A DNA stretch of 64,000 nucleotides. It comes from DATBGS01 sp036557885. GTDB lineage: Bacteria; Chloroflexota; Ktedonobacteria; Ktedonobacterales; DATBGS01. Shown piece by piece: positions 56,998 through 64,000 of the stretch; within the stretch, counting starts at the first letter, position 1, and each line of letters opens with the position of its first letter. The translations under genes were made by a program, and so were the position numbers. The notes beneath the pieces were generated by a model. That model saw nothing but the letters and a program-made list of their open reading frames with translations. It was not told the origin of the DNA and made no database searches. The stretch lies in the NCBI GenBank assembly GCA_036557885.1, contig DATBGS010000145.1, positions 1 through 64,000 on the forward strand, given 5' to 3'.

Positions 56998-58090
56998 GAG
57001 CTTGTAACCGGACTCCACCGCAATTCCGCGTACCTTTGCAGGCGTGCGACTTTGGCTTCTCTGTCCGCTACATCGGGGGCAACTGACAACTGCCCCGTCC
57101 TGGTCCAGTCCTGCCGGACCAGGAGCGTTCGCAAGCTAATATTCCTGGCACCAATTAAGTCCGCGTGGAGGGTGAAGTGACAGACCTGGCAGACAAACAC
57201 CAAGCCTTTTTCGGGGCGGTTCTCTCGTGCGGTGTGCCCACAGCGCGGGCACATCTGGCTGGTGTAGTCCGCATCAATCTTGATGCAGGCATTGCCTGCC
57301 ACCTGTGCCTTGTAGAGCACGAAGTCCTGCAACTCGGCAAAGGCCCATAACGAGTGCCTTTGCGCTGGAGGCGTTTTTGCAGACGCGCAGAGTGGTCTGC
57401 TTTGGCGCGGGCTTCTTTGCCTGAATAGAACTGGGTCTGATTGGTGGTGGTCGTAACAGTCGCCAGATAGCGTTGTCCCACATCTACTCCCACAATTTGA
57501 GTCAAGGTGGTTGGCTCTGGGTTGGGCAGGGTCAGAGTCAAGGGGACAAGCAGAGAGAAGCGTTTCTTGCGCTGGTCGTACCAGAGTTTCGCGCTGCCTA
57601 TCTCTGCTCCATCGTGAATCCAGGCCACGTGTTTCGAATAGCCGTGATAGGGGACTCTCAGACGTCCCTGGAGGGTCAAGATGCTGACCTGATTGCCGGT
57701 CTTGAAGCTATAATCACGGCCTTCCACATAGGTCAGCGTGGGGGAAACATACCTCGGTGGCTTGTCCAACCCCTTAAAGCGCTTCTTCGTGTACCCAGCT
57801 TTCAATGCCTCCTGATTCTTGCGCCATTTCGTCCACAAGCCGGTATAGGTCGCTCCTACCTGGCGAAAGAGCGAGCACGTCAACTGCGAGGGCAATCCAA
57901 GCTCTGCACGCAACGACTCATACAAGGCTTTGTGCATCTTGCGACTATTGCTGGTTTTGCCATGCTGATACGCAAACTGACTCACCTGATTCAAGCCGTC
58001 ACGATAGGCCAGTTAGGTTGTGCGCAGGAGCTTCAACTGGTCAGGGGTCGTGGTCAGTTTCAATTTGGCGGTCAGGGTTGTTTTCAGCAT
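56988..58090 (-). pseudogene. tnpB: Decayed IS605-type tnpB (RNA-guided nuclease family)
   Basis: The frame begins at ATG 58090 (MLKTTLTAKLKLTTTPDQLK), meets a stop at 58015-58013, and continues as LAYRDGLNQVSQFAYQHG. The RuvC-I motif is present (VGVDVGQRYLAT). After LQRLQRKGTR-like sequence near 57345 the frame shifts into WAFAELQDFVLYKAQVAGN. The roughly 70 residues that normally lie between, including the RuvC-II glutamate, are missing. The C-terminal zinc motif (CPRCG and CQVCH) and RuvC-III (ADLIGARN) are intact. One nonsense codon plus one internal deletion make it inactive as written. No tnpA is present. It separates nnrS from the hemerythrin gene. Confidence 0.85.
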
Positions 58091-58205
58091 ACTACGAGTA
58101 TTTCACCTCTTGTGTTGAGATGTCAAGAAAGGAGGGGCGACTTCCTCCCGTTCCCCTGAAGGGGAAGGGTGTCCGTCGCCCGCGTTTTTATGAAGACAGG
58201 TCGGA

Positions 58206-58248
58206 TGCGACTTTTGTCACAGTCTTTCCAGAGGCCGCCCCCTATACT
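58206..58248 (+). promoter_or_regulatory. Crp-like site and -10 of the hemerythrin/nirK transcript
   Basis: TGCGA-N6-TCACA at 58206-58221 differs at one base from the Crp consensus TGTGA-N6-TCACA. A -10 TATACT is at 58243-58248 without a correctly placed -35. The predicted start is near 58255, which puts the site centre at -41.5, the classic class II activator position. Confidence 0.6.
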
Positions 58249-58328
58249 TATTTTCAAATAGCCCTTCTTGCTGCGGGACCGCTGAGAGCGCAGCCGGGGC
58301 TGTTCTGGAAGAGAGAGCAAAGCTGCCT

Positions 58329-58799
58329 ATGAGCCGCACAAGAGATACCATCCATCAGCATCATCAAGCGATCATCAACATGCTCAGTGCCCAGCGCGCG
58401 GCCCTGGAAGAAGCGCCGCAGGCGGCCAACGCCGAAACCTTGACGGCGTTCCTGAAGGCCGAACTGCTGCCGCACGCGCTGGGAGAGGAGCAACATCTCT
58501 ACCCGGCGGTTGAGCCGCTGATTAAAGAGCATGGCGAGGCCACCGCTACGATGCGCGTAGATCACCAGCAGATTCGCAGCTATGTGCTGCAACTGGATGA
58601 GCTTGCGCAGGCGTTGCAACAGGCCGACGAGTCCCAGCAGCCCGCCTTGCTTCAGCGTTTTTATCGGCTGACCCTGCAACTGGAGGCCGTCCTTGAGCTT
58701 CATCTGGAGAAAGAGGAGCAGGTGTATCTGCCGCTCTTTGAGCGGTATCTGTCGGAGCAGGAGCAGCAGCGCGTACTTGATGGGATGCACGAAGCCTAG
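58329..58799 (+). CDS. Hemerythrin-like HHE-domain protein
   Basis: A 156-residue helical-bundle protein with the iron-binding pattern of hemerythrin/HHE domains: HHQAIINML near the start, HALGEEQHLYPAVEPLI, DHQQIRSYVLQL and HLEKEEQVYLPLFERYL. Such diiron proteins bind oxygen or nitric oxide or help repair iron-sulphur clusters; nirK downstream points to NO handling. ATG 58329 is preceded by GAAGAGAGAG. nirK follows after 77 bases. The promoter with a Crp-like site at -41.5 lies 74 bases upstream of the start. Confidence 0.88.
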   Translation: MSRTRDTIHQHHQAIINMLSAQRAALEEAPQAANAETLTAFLKAELLPHALGEEQHLYPAVEPLIKEHGEATATMRVDHQQIRSYVLQLDELAQALQQADESQQPALLQRFYRLTLQLEAVLELHLEKEEQVYLPLFERYLSEQEQQRVLDGMHEA

Positions 58800-58876
58800 C
58801 CCTTTTCCATGTTTTTGATTTGTCTTTTTGACCAATTCAGAAATTATCTGGAACCCACACAGAGAGGTGGTTACAC

Positions 58877-60004
58877 ATGAGTAAACAAGTGCTTGAGCCG
58901 CCAGATGGCAAGGCCGCTCCGGTAGAGGCGGATAGAAAGAACGTTCCGCCAACTGCTCAACCTATCATCAGGTTGCCAGAACAGGAAACGCTGCCTGGCA
59001 AAAACGGCTGGTGGCAGGCTCTGCCCACACAAAGCCGCTTCGCGTTTGGAGGCGGCGTTGTTCTGGTTGTACTGCTGATTTTCACCTTGCTGGTAGCGTT
59101 GCTGGGCGGCGGGAGCACGCCGACGAAGACCACCAGCAAGCCGGTGCCGCAGGTGCAGGTGCCGACGCATCAGACGTATGATGCTCAGCCGCCAGCCGCG
59201 CAGCAGGGCGAGACGGTCAACATCAATCTGGTGGCAAAAGAGGCGCTGATCTCGATTGCCCCAGGCGTGGCCTATCATGCCTGGACGTTTAACGGCAGCG
59301 TGCCTGGCCCGGTTCTGCGGGTGCGCGTGGGCCAGACGGTGCATTTTACGCTGACTAATGATGCCAGCATGCCGCATTCGATTGATTTCCACGCGGCGCA
59401 GACGCCCTGGGACCAGAACTATCAGCCCATCGCTCCGGGTCAGTCGTTCTCGTTTGACTGGAAGGCCAATTACCCCGGCGTGTTTATGTATCACTGCGGG
59501 ACGCCGCCGGTGATGATGCATATGGCAAACGGGATGTATGGCGCGATCATCGTGGACCCTGCCGAGGGCTGGGCGCCCGCGCAAGAGTACGTGCTGGTGC
59601 AGAGCGAGTTCTATATGGCGAAGGCGCCAGACGGCAGCTACAACGCGGATATGGACAAGATGATGATGAACGCGCCGGATTACGTGGTCTTCAATGGCTA
59701 CTCCAACCAGTATAAGGACACGCCGTTGCAGGCCAAGGCGGGGCAGCATATTCGGCTGTTCTTGTTGAATGCGGGTCCATCGCTCTTTTCCGCCTTCCAT
59801 GTGATCGGGGCGATCTTCAGCGATACGTACATGGATGGGAATCCGGCCAACCATATGCAGGGAAACCAGACGGTGATTGTGGCGCCGGGCGGCGGCTATG
59901 TGGTTGAACTGACGATCCCTGACCCCGGCAAGTATCCTTTTGTGACGCATTCGTTCTCGGCGGCGATGATTGGCGCGCTGGGTGTGCTCCAGGTGAATGC
60001 GTAG
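58877..60004 (+). CDS. nirK: Membrane-anchored copper nitrite reductase (NirK-like)
   Basis: A 375-residue two-domain cupredoxin protein. It reduces nitrite to nitric oxide if it is a true NirK. A membrane helix at about 57-77 replaces the usual signal peptide. Domain 1 has PHSIDFHAA (His167 and His172 as copper ligands, Asp170 as catalytic acid) and HCGTPPVMMHMANGM (His206, Cys207, His215, Met220, the type 1 site). Domain 2 has His308 in AFHVIGAIF and His358 in VTHSFS, which complete the type 2 site across subunits. All expected ligands are thus present. AGAGAGGTGG precedes the ATG. The adjacent cupredoxin is the likely electron donor. Other multicopper oxidases remain possible. Confidence 0.85.
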   Translation: MSKQVLEPPDGKAAPVEADRKNVPPTAQPIIRLPEQETLPGKNGWWQALPTQSRFAFGGGVVLVVLLIFTLLVALLGGGSTPTKTTSKPVPQVQVPTHQTYDAQPPAAQQGETVNINLVAKEALISIAPGVAYHAWTFNGSVPGPVLRVRVGQTVHFTLTNDASMPHSIDFHAAQTPWDQNYQPIAPGQSFSFDWKANYPGVFMYHCGTPPVMMHMANGMYGAIIVDPAEGWAPAQEYVLVQSEFYMAKAPDGSYNADMDKMMMNAPDYVVFNGYSNQYKDTPLQAKAGQHIRLFLLNAGPSLFSAFHVIGAIFSDTYMDGNPANHMQGNQTVIVAPGGGYVVELTIPDPGKYPFVTHSFSAAMIGALGVLQVNA

Positions 60005-60028
60005 CCTGGGCGGAAAGCGAGAGATTCG

Positions 60029-60421
60029 ATGAATAAGAAACTTCTGGTGTTTGGTCTGGCGCTGGCTGTAGTGGCGCTGCTGACGGGCTGCGGGAAGCAG
60101 GCAGGCACGAGCAGCAGCAATCAGATGACGGTCAACATGGGGGCCACGACGTTTAGCTCGCAGAGCGTGACGATCAGCAAGGGCAGCACGATCATGTTTA
60201 CTGATGATGCTGTGAACGGGACGCCGCATATTCTGGTGATCGGCAAGGACGGCGCTGCTGCTGAGGAGGAGGGTGCCCCAGATTTGGGCGGCGCGAGCGG
60301 GCATATGTTGCAGCCGGGGCAAAGCTGGACCACGCCCGCCTGGGATACCTCTGGAACTTTTTATGTGACGTGTACGCTGCATCCCACGACGATGACGCTG
60401 ACGGTGACGGTGACGGGATAA
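60029..60421 (+). CDS. Cupredoxin lipoprotein
   Basis: A 130-residue exported protein with a lipobox ending at Cys21 (VVALLTGC) and a single cupredoxin domain. Copper ligands are the His of GTPHILVIG and the Cys and His of VTCTLHPTTM, so a type 1 site is likely. It follows nirK by 24 bases and should pass electrons to it at the outer face of the membrane. An Ala/Glu-rich loop (GAAAEEEGAPDLGG) lies between the strands. A GC-rich hairpin at 60436 ends the cluster. Confidence 0.85.
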   Translation: MNKKLLVFGLALAVVALLTGCGKQAGTSSSNQMTVNMGATTFSSQSVTISKGSTIMFTDDAVNGTPHILVIGKDGAAAEEEGAPDLGGASGHMLQPGQSWTTPAWDTSGTFYVTCTLHPTTMTLTVTVTG

Positions 60422-60435
60422 GCGGGACCGATGGA

Positions 60436-60471
60436 ATGCGGCGGGTTGACTCCACCGTCAGCCCGCCGCAT
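60436..60471. terminator. Hairpin after the cupredoxin gene
   Basis: ATGCGGCGGG pairs perfectly with CCCGCCGCAT, and TGAC with GTCA inside, around TCCACC. It is a strong stem without a clear T run. Confidence 0.65.
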
Positions 60472-60499
60472 CTTGTATGGCACTCGCCGCCTTCTCCTT

Positions 60500-60530
60500 T
60501 TAACACAACAAAGCGAAAGTGGGGTATAAT
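60500..60530 (+). promoter_or_regulatory. Promoter of the restriction-modification genes
   Basis: A perfect TATAAT lies at 60525-60530. TTAACA at 60500-60505 is a weak -35 at a spacing of 19. The methylase ATG is at 60577. Confidence 0.5.
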
Positions 60531-60576
60531 CAGGCAAGAGCAAGGTCGTATGTTCTAACTGGCGAAAGGTTTTGGA

Positions 60577-61461
60577 ATGAGTAACTTGATTGCCTTTGGG
60601 TGGTATGGAGGAAAGTACAGCCATCTTGCCTGGCTGCTTCCGCTGCTGCCAAAGACGCAGCATTATTGTGAGCCGTTCGGTGGCTCGGCAGCCGTTTTAA
60701 TCAACAGAGAACCTTCGCCGGTAGAAACGTACAACGATATAGACAGCGAAGTCGTGAACTTTTTTCGGGTGCTACGCACCCAAAAAGATGTCCTCATTGA
60801 GCAAATTGGTCTGACTCCGTTTTCGCGCGAGGAGTTTGAGCACGCTATTCGAGAACCACGCGAACACTTGACGGAATTAGAGCGGGCCAGGCGCTTTTAT
60901 ATTTTGGCGCGTCAAGTGAGGACTGGCCTGGCACAAAAAGCCAGTGCTGGGCGTTGGGCGCATTGTGTTCTCACGAGTCGCGCTGAAATGGCTGGCGCGG
61001 TTTCCCGCTGGCTGGGAGCTGTGGAAGATTTGAGTTTGATTGCGCAGCGGCTCTTGCGGGTGCAGATCGAACACGCGCCAGCTATTGAGGTGATTCGGCG
61101 CTATGATAGCCCCGATACGCTGTATTATTGTGACCCACCTTATGTACACGATTCACGCGGGGATAGCAATGCGTATGCCCACGAGATGACGGATGCGCAG
61201 CATCGGGAACTTGCCGAAGTGCTGCACAGCATCAAGGGGAAAGCTGCCCTCTCTGGCTATCATTCGCGGCTGATGAGTGAACTCTACGGGGATTGGCGCT
61301 GTATCGAGGGGCCAGAGAAGAAGACACATTCCGTCAAAACGGTGCGTCAGGAATTGTTGTGGGTGAATTATGATCTGGAGGAGCTACCACACTGGCATCA
61401 GCAGGACAATCACCAGCAGCCATCCTTGCTGCCGCTTTTCGACGAGCCGCTGCCGATGTGA
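60577..61461 (+). CDS. D12-class DNA N6-adenine methyltransferase
   Basis: A 294-residue D12-type (Dam-like) DNA methyltransferase. Motif X/I is FGWYGGK (residues 7-13) with YCEPFGGSAAVL, and the catalytic motif is DPPY at 186-189. The target would be adenine N6. The gene overlaps the SacI-family endonuclease gene by four bases, so it is the modification half of a type II system. CGAAAGG lies upstream. The recognition sequence cannot be read; GAGCTC, the SacI site, is a guess from the partner. Methylase-first order is usual for safe establishment. Confidence 0.9.
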   Translation: MSNLIAFGWYGGKYSHLAWLLPLLPKTQHYCEPFGGSAAVLINREPSPVETYNDIDSEVVNFFRVLRTQKDVLIEQIGLTPFSREEFEHAIREPREHLTELERARRFYILARQVRTGLAQKASAGRWAHCVLTSRAEMAGAVSRWLGAVEDLSLIAQRLLRVQIEHAPAIEVIRRYDSPDTLYYCDPPYVHDSRGDSNAYAHEMTDAQHRELAEVLHSIKGKAALSGYHSRLMSELYGDWRCIEGPEKKTHSVKTVRQELLWVNYDLEELPHWHQQDNHQQPSLLPLFDEPLPM

Positions 61462-62552
61462 CGACATCGCTTGTGGCTGAGCCTGAGGTACGCAGTAAAG
61501 TGGAGTTTGTAGCTCACAATCTCCAGAATCGGGCGGGCATTCGCCTGCTCATGTCCTGCTTGCTCGCTAAAGCACACAGGCCACAGGTAGACATCCGCAA
61601 ACCGTACACGGAGATTGGCGGCGCTGACTCCTACTCTGGCCGCACCTATGACGAGCAGTATCTTTCGGCGTTCATCATTGAGCATGGCCTGCCCTGTAAC
61701 ACCACCACTGCTTTCTTGACACCAGCCCTGAGAAACAGAAATATCGTGCTCACCCCCGATGTGAATCTGGTTGGGCGCCCGCCAAGGCTGTATCAAAGCG
61801 TACTGGAACTGCTGACAGACGTGTATGCTGGTCGCGTTGCTGCCGAGGATTTGCTGGCTGAGACGGTGCGCTATTTACTCGTGTTGCGCGACCAGCAGCG
61901 GCTGCGTATGGAGACGCTGCTCTCGCAGTTAGAAGCTACAGATGAGGCGATGCCACTCTCGGCTGAAAGCATTATTACCTTGATTCAACAGCATCGCGCC
62001 AGCCCCAGGTCGAGCCGTTTGCTGGTGTTGATCGTTGCCGCTGCTTATATGGCAGCATCAGCCAACCTTGGAGAGCGCGTGCTGCCGCTGCAAAGCCATA
62101 CTGCTGCTGACCGGCAAACAGGTGCATTGGGGGACGTGGAGATCACTTTGGTGGCTGATAACAATGTGATTACCAGCTATGAGATGAAGGACAAGCGTGT
62201 CACGCGCAACGATCTGGATATTGCGCTTGCGAAGGTGGCGCGGTTTCATGGAAACCAAAGCAGACGGATTGATAACTATATTTTTATTACGACGGAAGAG
62301 GTAGCAGTAGAGGTGCAGGAATATGCCGCCAGCCTCTATCAGAGGACGGGCGGCGTTGAGTTTGTCGTCTTAGATTGCGTGGCTTTTCTCCGCCATTTCT
62401 TGCATCTGTTTCACAGGCTGCGCATGCAATTTTTGGATGCGTACCAGAAGCTGGTCTTGCAGGAGCCAGATTCATCTGTTAGCCAGCCGCTGAAAGAATT
62501 GTTTCTGAATCTGCGGCGTGCTGCTGAGAGCCAGATTTCCGAAGATATGTGA
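61458..62552 (+). CDS. SacI-family type II restriction endonuclease
   Basis: A 364-residue restriction enzyme of the SacI family. The N-terminal block VRSKVEFVAHNLQNRAGIRL and DIRKPYTEIGGADSYSGRTY are family hallmarks. The nuclease core fits PD-(D/E)xK, with Asp226 in GDVEITL and Glu242-x-Lys244 in SYEMKDK. Cleavage specificity is not certain; SacI itself cuts GAGCTC. The start is GTG at 61458, overlapping the methylase stop (GTGA). The frame is intact throughout, so the enzyme should be active. Base use is slightly less GC-rich than that of neighbours, which fits horizontal transfer of a restriction-modification unit. Confidence 0.9.
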   Translation: MTTSLVAEPEVRSKVEFVAHNLQNRAGIRLLMSCLLAKAHRPQVDIRKPYTEIGGADSYSGRTYDEQYLSAFIIEHGLPCNTTTAFLTPALRNRNIVLTPDVNLVGRPPRLYQSVLELLTDVYAGRVAAEDLLAETVRYLLVLRDQQRLRMETLLSQLEATDEAMPLSAESIITLIQQHRASPRSSRLLVLIVAAAYMAASANLGERVLPLQSHTAADRQTGALGDVEITLVADNNVITSYEMKDKRVTRNDLDIALAKVARFHGNQSRRIDNYIFITTEEVAVEVQEYAASLYQRTGGVEFVVLDCVAFLRHFLHLFHRLRMQFLDAYQKLVLQEPDSSVSQPLKELFLNLRRAAESQISEDM

Positions 62553-62605
62553 TGATCTGGTTCTCGCGCCTCCCTAGCAAGCCTCGTTTTTGCTCGCATA
62601 AGCAC

Positions 62606-62634
62606 TTGACTTTTGGACGCCGCCCGGTTATACT
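62606..62634 (+). promoter_or_regulatory. Strong sigma-70 type promoter
   Basis: TTGACT at 62606-62611 and TATACT at 62629-62634, spacer 17. It lies after the restriction gene. The only frame directly downstream is the short one at 62654. Confidence 0.7.
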
Positions 62635-62653
62635 TGGAGCAGCCATCGGATTT

Positions 62654-62737
62654 ATGACTGATGAGCAGGTTGCCCGGCTATTCCTGGCTGCGTGGCGACC
62701 CGGCCCCGGCCCGACGAGACTGGGGCGAGACGTTTGA
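62654..62737 (+). CDS. Short frame of 27 residues downstream of a strong promoter
   Basis: MTDEQVARLFLAAWRPGPGP and seven more residues. The sequence looks like the start of a truncated protein. TTGGAG lies about 13 nt before the ATG. It may be a small gene, a leader peptide or the remnant of one. Coding is not established. The rest of the 476-base gap to 63029 holds a hairpin, a REP-like module and no other gene. Confidence 0.3.
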   Translation: MTDEQVARLFLAAWRPGPGPTRLGRDV

Positions 62738-62872
62738 CAACTGAAGATGCGTTCTGAAAGACGGACGCGGCAAGAGTTAACCACTCCCCGCGCCATGTTT
62801 ACCTCGCGCCTCCCAAAACCCAGGCGCGGGGCCGCTGTGTATTTTCTGCCAGTGGTGGCAGGGTGCGCAAGT

Positions 62873-62908
62873 GGCCCCCGTCGCCTGGAGAGCCAGGCGA
62901 CGGGGGCC
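62873..62908. terminator. Perfect 16-bp GC-rich hairpin
   Basis: GGCCCCCGTCGCCTGG at 62873-62888 pairs perfectly with 62893-62908, loop AGAG. No T run follows. It may end the transcript from 62606 or be a repeat unit. Confidence 0.6.
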
Positions 62909-62927
62909 TGCTTGTAGTGCTGTCGGT

Positions 62928-62951
62928 CCCCGGCAGGGACGCCGGGGCTAC
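62928..62951. repeat. REP-like module
   Basis: CCCCGGCAGGGACGCCGGGG followed by CTAC, the same module as at 16517 and 40559. Confidence 0.75.
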
Positions 62952-63028
62952 CAGCCGCAGCGCTGCAAGCGGGGTGGCGCGTGGGCATTCCGAGATGTCC
63001 CTGCTGAGGGATAAGGAGAGGCTGCCCC

Positions 63029-63865
63029 ATGTCCACGACGACGAACCTGCCCCCGCGCCAGCGCGTGAAAAACGGTCTGCTGGCCCTGCTGACGTTTTTG
63101 CGCGGCTATTTGTTTCTGGGCGCGCCAGCGGGTACAGAGCCGCTGCCGACGCGCTTTCCGCTGCTGGCCGGAATCTGGTCTGGCCCGTTTTTGAGCGAAG
63201 GCTATGTTTCGACGCTGCTGTGCCGGGTGCTGCCGGGAATTTTTGCCAAGTGCATTGAGCAATTGCGCCGCCACAAAGCAGCCTGTGGGGGCTGGAAGCA
63301 TCCCAATCTCTTTTCCCAACAGGATGTGCAGCAGGAAGCGGCTGATCTGGACGAGTTACGCCGCGCATCGAGCGCGGTGCTGTGCGCGCGGCTGTTCGAG
63401 GATCTGCGGCTGCTGATTCGGCTGATTCGCGCGACGCAGCGACACTATTGGAAGCCGGTGAAGGAGTGGCCGGAGCGGGCGGCGTGGCTGCGCGAATGGT
63501 ATGCGCGGCATCGGGCGGTGGTGCTGGTGCTGCTGCGCATTGTGCAGATTTGCGCGCGGCTGCGCAGGCGGGGCACGCCCTGGTTCGCGGCGGAGTGTTT
63601 GCGCTGGCAGTTGCGGCTGGTGTGGGCAGACCTGTTTGGCCCGAATGTGCCGCAGACGAGCGCGGTGTGCAAGTGGATATTGCCACAGGCGTTGCCGGAT
63701 GAGATTGAGCAGATTATCACGATTCGGCTGCTGTGGGAACGGGAGCGCGGGCTGGCGCTGCCGTCGTTTTTTGAGGAGATGGTAGCAGCGTGGGAGGGTC
63801 ACATAGACGAGACGCTGCTGGCGACCAGTCTGGAACGGCGCGATGCGCGGGAATGGTGCGTGTAG
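63029..63865 (+). CDS. Hypothetical protein, Arg/Trp/Leu-rich
   Basis: The product is not recognised. It has 278 residues, a basic helical composition with many Arg, Leu and Trp, and no signal peptide or certain membrane segment (LLALLTFLRGYLFLGAPAG near residue 17 may be peripheral). Patterns such as WPERAAWLREWYARHRAVVL and IEQIITIRLLWERERGLALP suggest a compact helical fold. AAGGAGAGG lies upstream of the ATG at 63029. The stop codon TAG lies inside the REP-like palindrome that begins at 63862, so the repeat may have fixed the end of the frame. Confidence 0.6.
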   Translation: MSTTTNLPPRQRVKNGLLALLTFLRGYLFLGAPAGTEPLPTRFPLLAGIWSGPFLSEGYVSTLLCRVLPGIFAKCIEQLRRHKAACGGWKHPNLFSQQDVQQEAADLDELRRASSAVLCARLFEDLRLLIRLIRATQRHYWKPVKEWPERAAWLREWYARHRAVVLVLLRIVQICARLRRRGTPWFAAECLRWQLRLVWADLFGPNVPQTSAVCKWILPQALPDEIEQIITIRLLWERERGLALPSFFEEMVAAWEGHIDETLLATSLERRDAREWCV

Positions 63866-63914
63866 CACCGGCAGGGTCGCCGGTGCTACTGGCGCGGGCT
63901 GGCGGCCCGCGCCA
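63862..63914. repeat. REP-like palindromes overlapping a stop codon
   Basis: GTAGCACCGGC at 63862-63872 pairs with GCCGGTGCTAC ending at 63889. A second unit, GGCGCGGGCTGGCGGCCCGCGCC, follows directly. The first unit contains the TAG that ends the preceding gene. Confidence 0.75.
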
Positions 63915-63919
63915 CAAGG

Positions 63920-64000
63920 TCAGGCGCGGGCGACCTCTGGCTGGCGGACTTCAGCGGGCGCAGCGTTTTCCCGCTGCGGCCCGCTGATGACACTGCCCGC
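63920..64000 (-). CDS. Possible C-terminal end of a gene entering from the right edge
   Basis: On the minus strand the frame from the window edge reads AGSVISGPQRENAAPAEVRQ, then PEVARA and a stop at 63920. The composition is like that of a disordered C-terminal tail. Only 26 residues are visible, so the call is weak. Confidence 0.35.
   Translation of the reverse strand, partial: AGSVISGPQRENAAPAEVRQPEVARA

Noticed and set aside
58871..60382. 503-residue open frame antisense to nirK and the cupredoxin
   Set aside because: The plus strand holds two proteins with full copper ligand sets. The antisense translation is Arg/His-rich noise.
62553..63028. A tRNA or integration site beside the restriction-modification genes
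   Set aside because: No cloverleaf, T-loop consensus or integrase gene could be found.

Overview
The window is GC-rich, gene-dense bacterial DNA with no tRNA, rRNA or CRISPR array. Its content suggests a Chloroflexota member, probably close to Ktedonobacteria: Ser/Thr kinases with polytopic C-termini, zinc-ribbon membrane proteins, ECF sigma factors with large extracellular anti-sigma sensors, a Flp-type pilin, WD40 lipoproteins, DUF433/DUF5615 and Uma2 genes. This placement is inference, because no phylogenetic marker is present. Recurrent promoters are of the sigma-70 type, and several have an extended -10 close to TGCTATACT.

Layout. 1-7.4 kb: a truncated membrane protein, a MidA-type methyltransferase, a GAF/PAS histidine kinase without a partner regulator, two proline-rich membrane proteins and a lone Flp pilin. 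7.7-11.4 kb: a 70-residue DUF2795 protein facing a 1134-residue membrane protein that ends in eight DUF2795 repeats; this pair is the least described system here. 11.6-24.4 kb: FolC, a HAD hydrolase, two related sensor-like membrane proteins without a catalytic output, a Phd-type antitoxin with a clear promoter/operator, a formyltransferase, zinc-ribbon proteins and a Ser/Thr kinase. 24.3-38.7 kb: a DUF433/DUF5615 toxin-antitoxin pair, an M50-like membrane protease, a Uma2 nuclease-fold protein, an acetamidase/formamidase, a kinase-phosphatase related to RNA-repair Pnkp, a Tat/lipoprotein WD40 protein, an RmlD-like reductase, a TcmP-like protein, an HTH-STAND-TPR regulator, a beta-CASP-like metallo-hydrolase and a MaoC hydratase.

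38.7-44.7 kb holds two tandem duplications: two small membrane proteins, and two complete ECF sigma/anti-sigma pairs whose anti-sigma factors carry Asp-box (BNR) extracellular domains. 44.7-51 kb carries a GABA/aminobutyraldehyde catabolic pair (GabT and an aldehyde dehydrogenase), a DUF1003 protein, a second Ser/Thr kinase and a saccharopine dehydrogenase-like enzyme. 51.3-54.7 kb holds a YggT protein, membrane proteins, an ABM monooxygenase-fold protein and DinB.

54.7-60.4 kb is a nitrite/nitric-oxide island: a Crp/Fnr regulator, NnrS, a hemerythrin, a membrane-anchored copper nitrite reductase and a cupredoxin lipoprotein. A Crp-like site lies at -41.5 of the hemerythrin promoter. A decayed IS605-type tnpB sits inside the island. 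60.5-62.6 kb is a type II restriction-modification pair (D12-class adenine methylase and SacI-family endonuclease).

The whole window is seeded with modular palindromic repeats: four copies of a roughly 160-180 bp MITE-like element, one with perfect 19-bp terminal inverted repeats, and short REP-like hairpins. Several copies lie inside reading frames or supply a stop codon.
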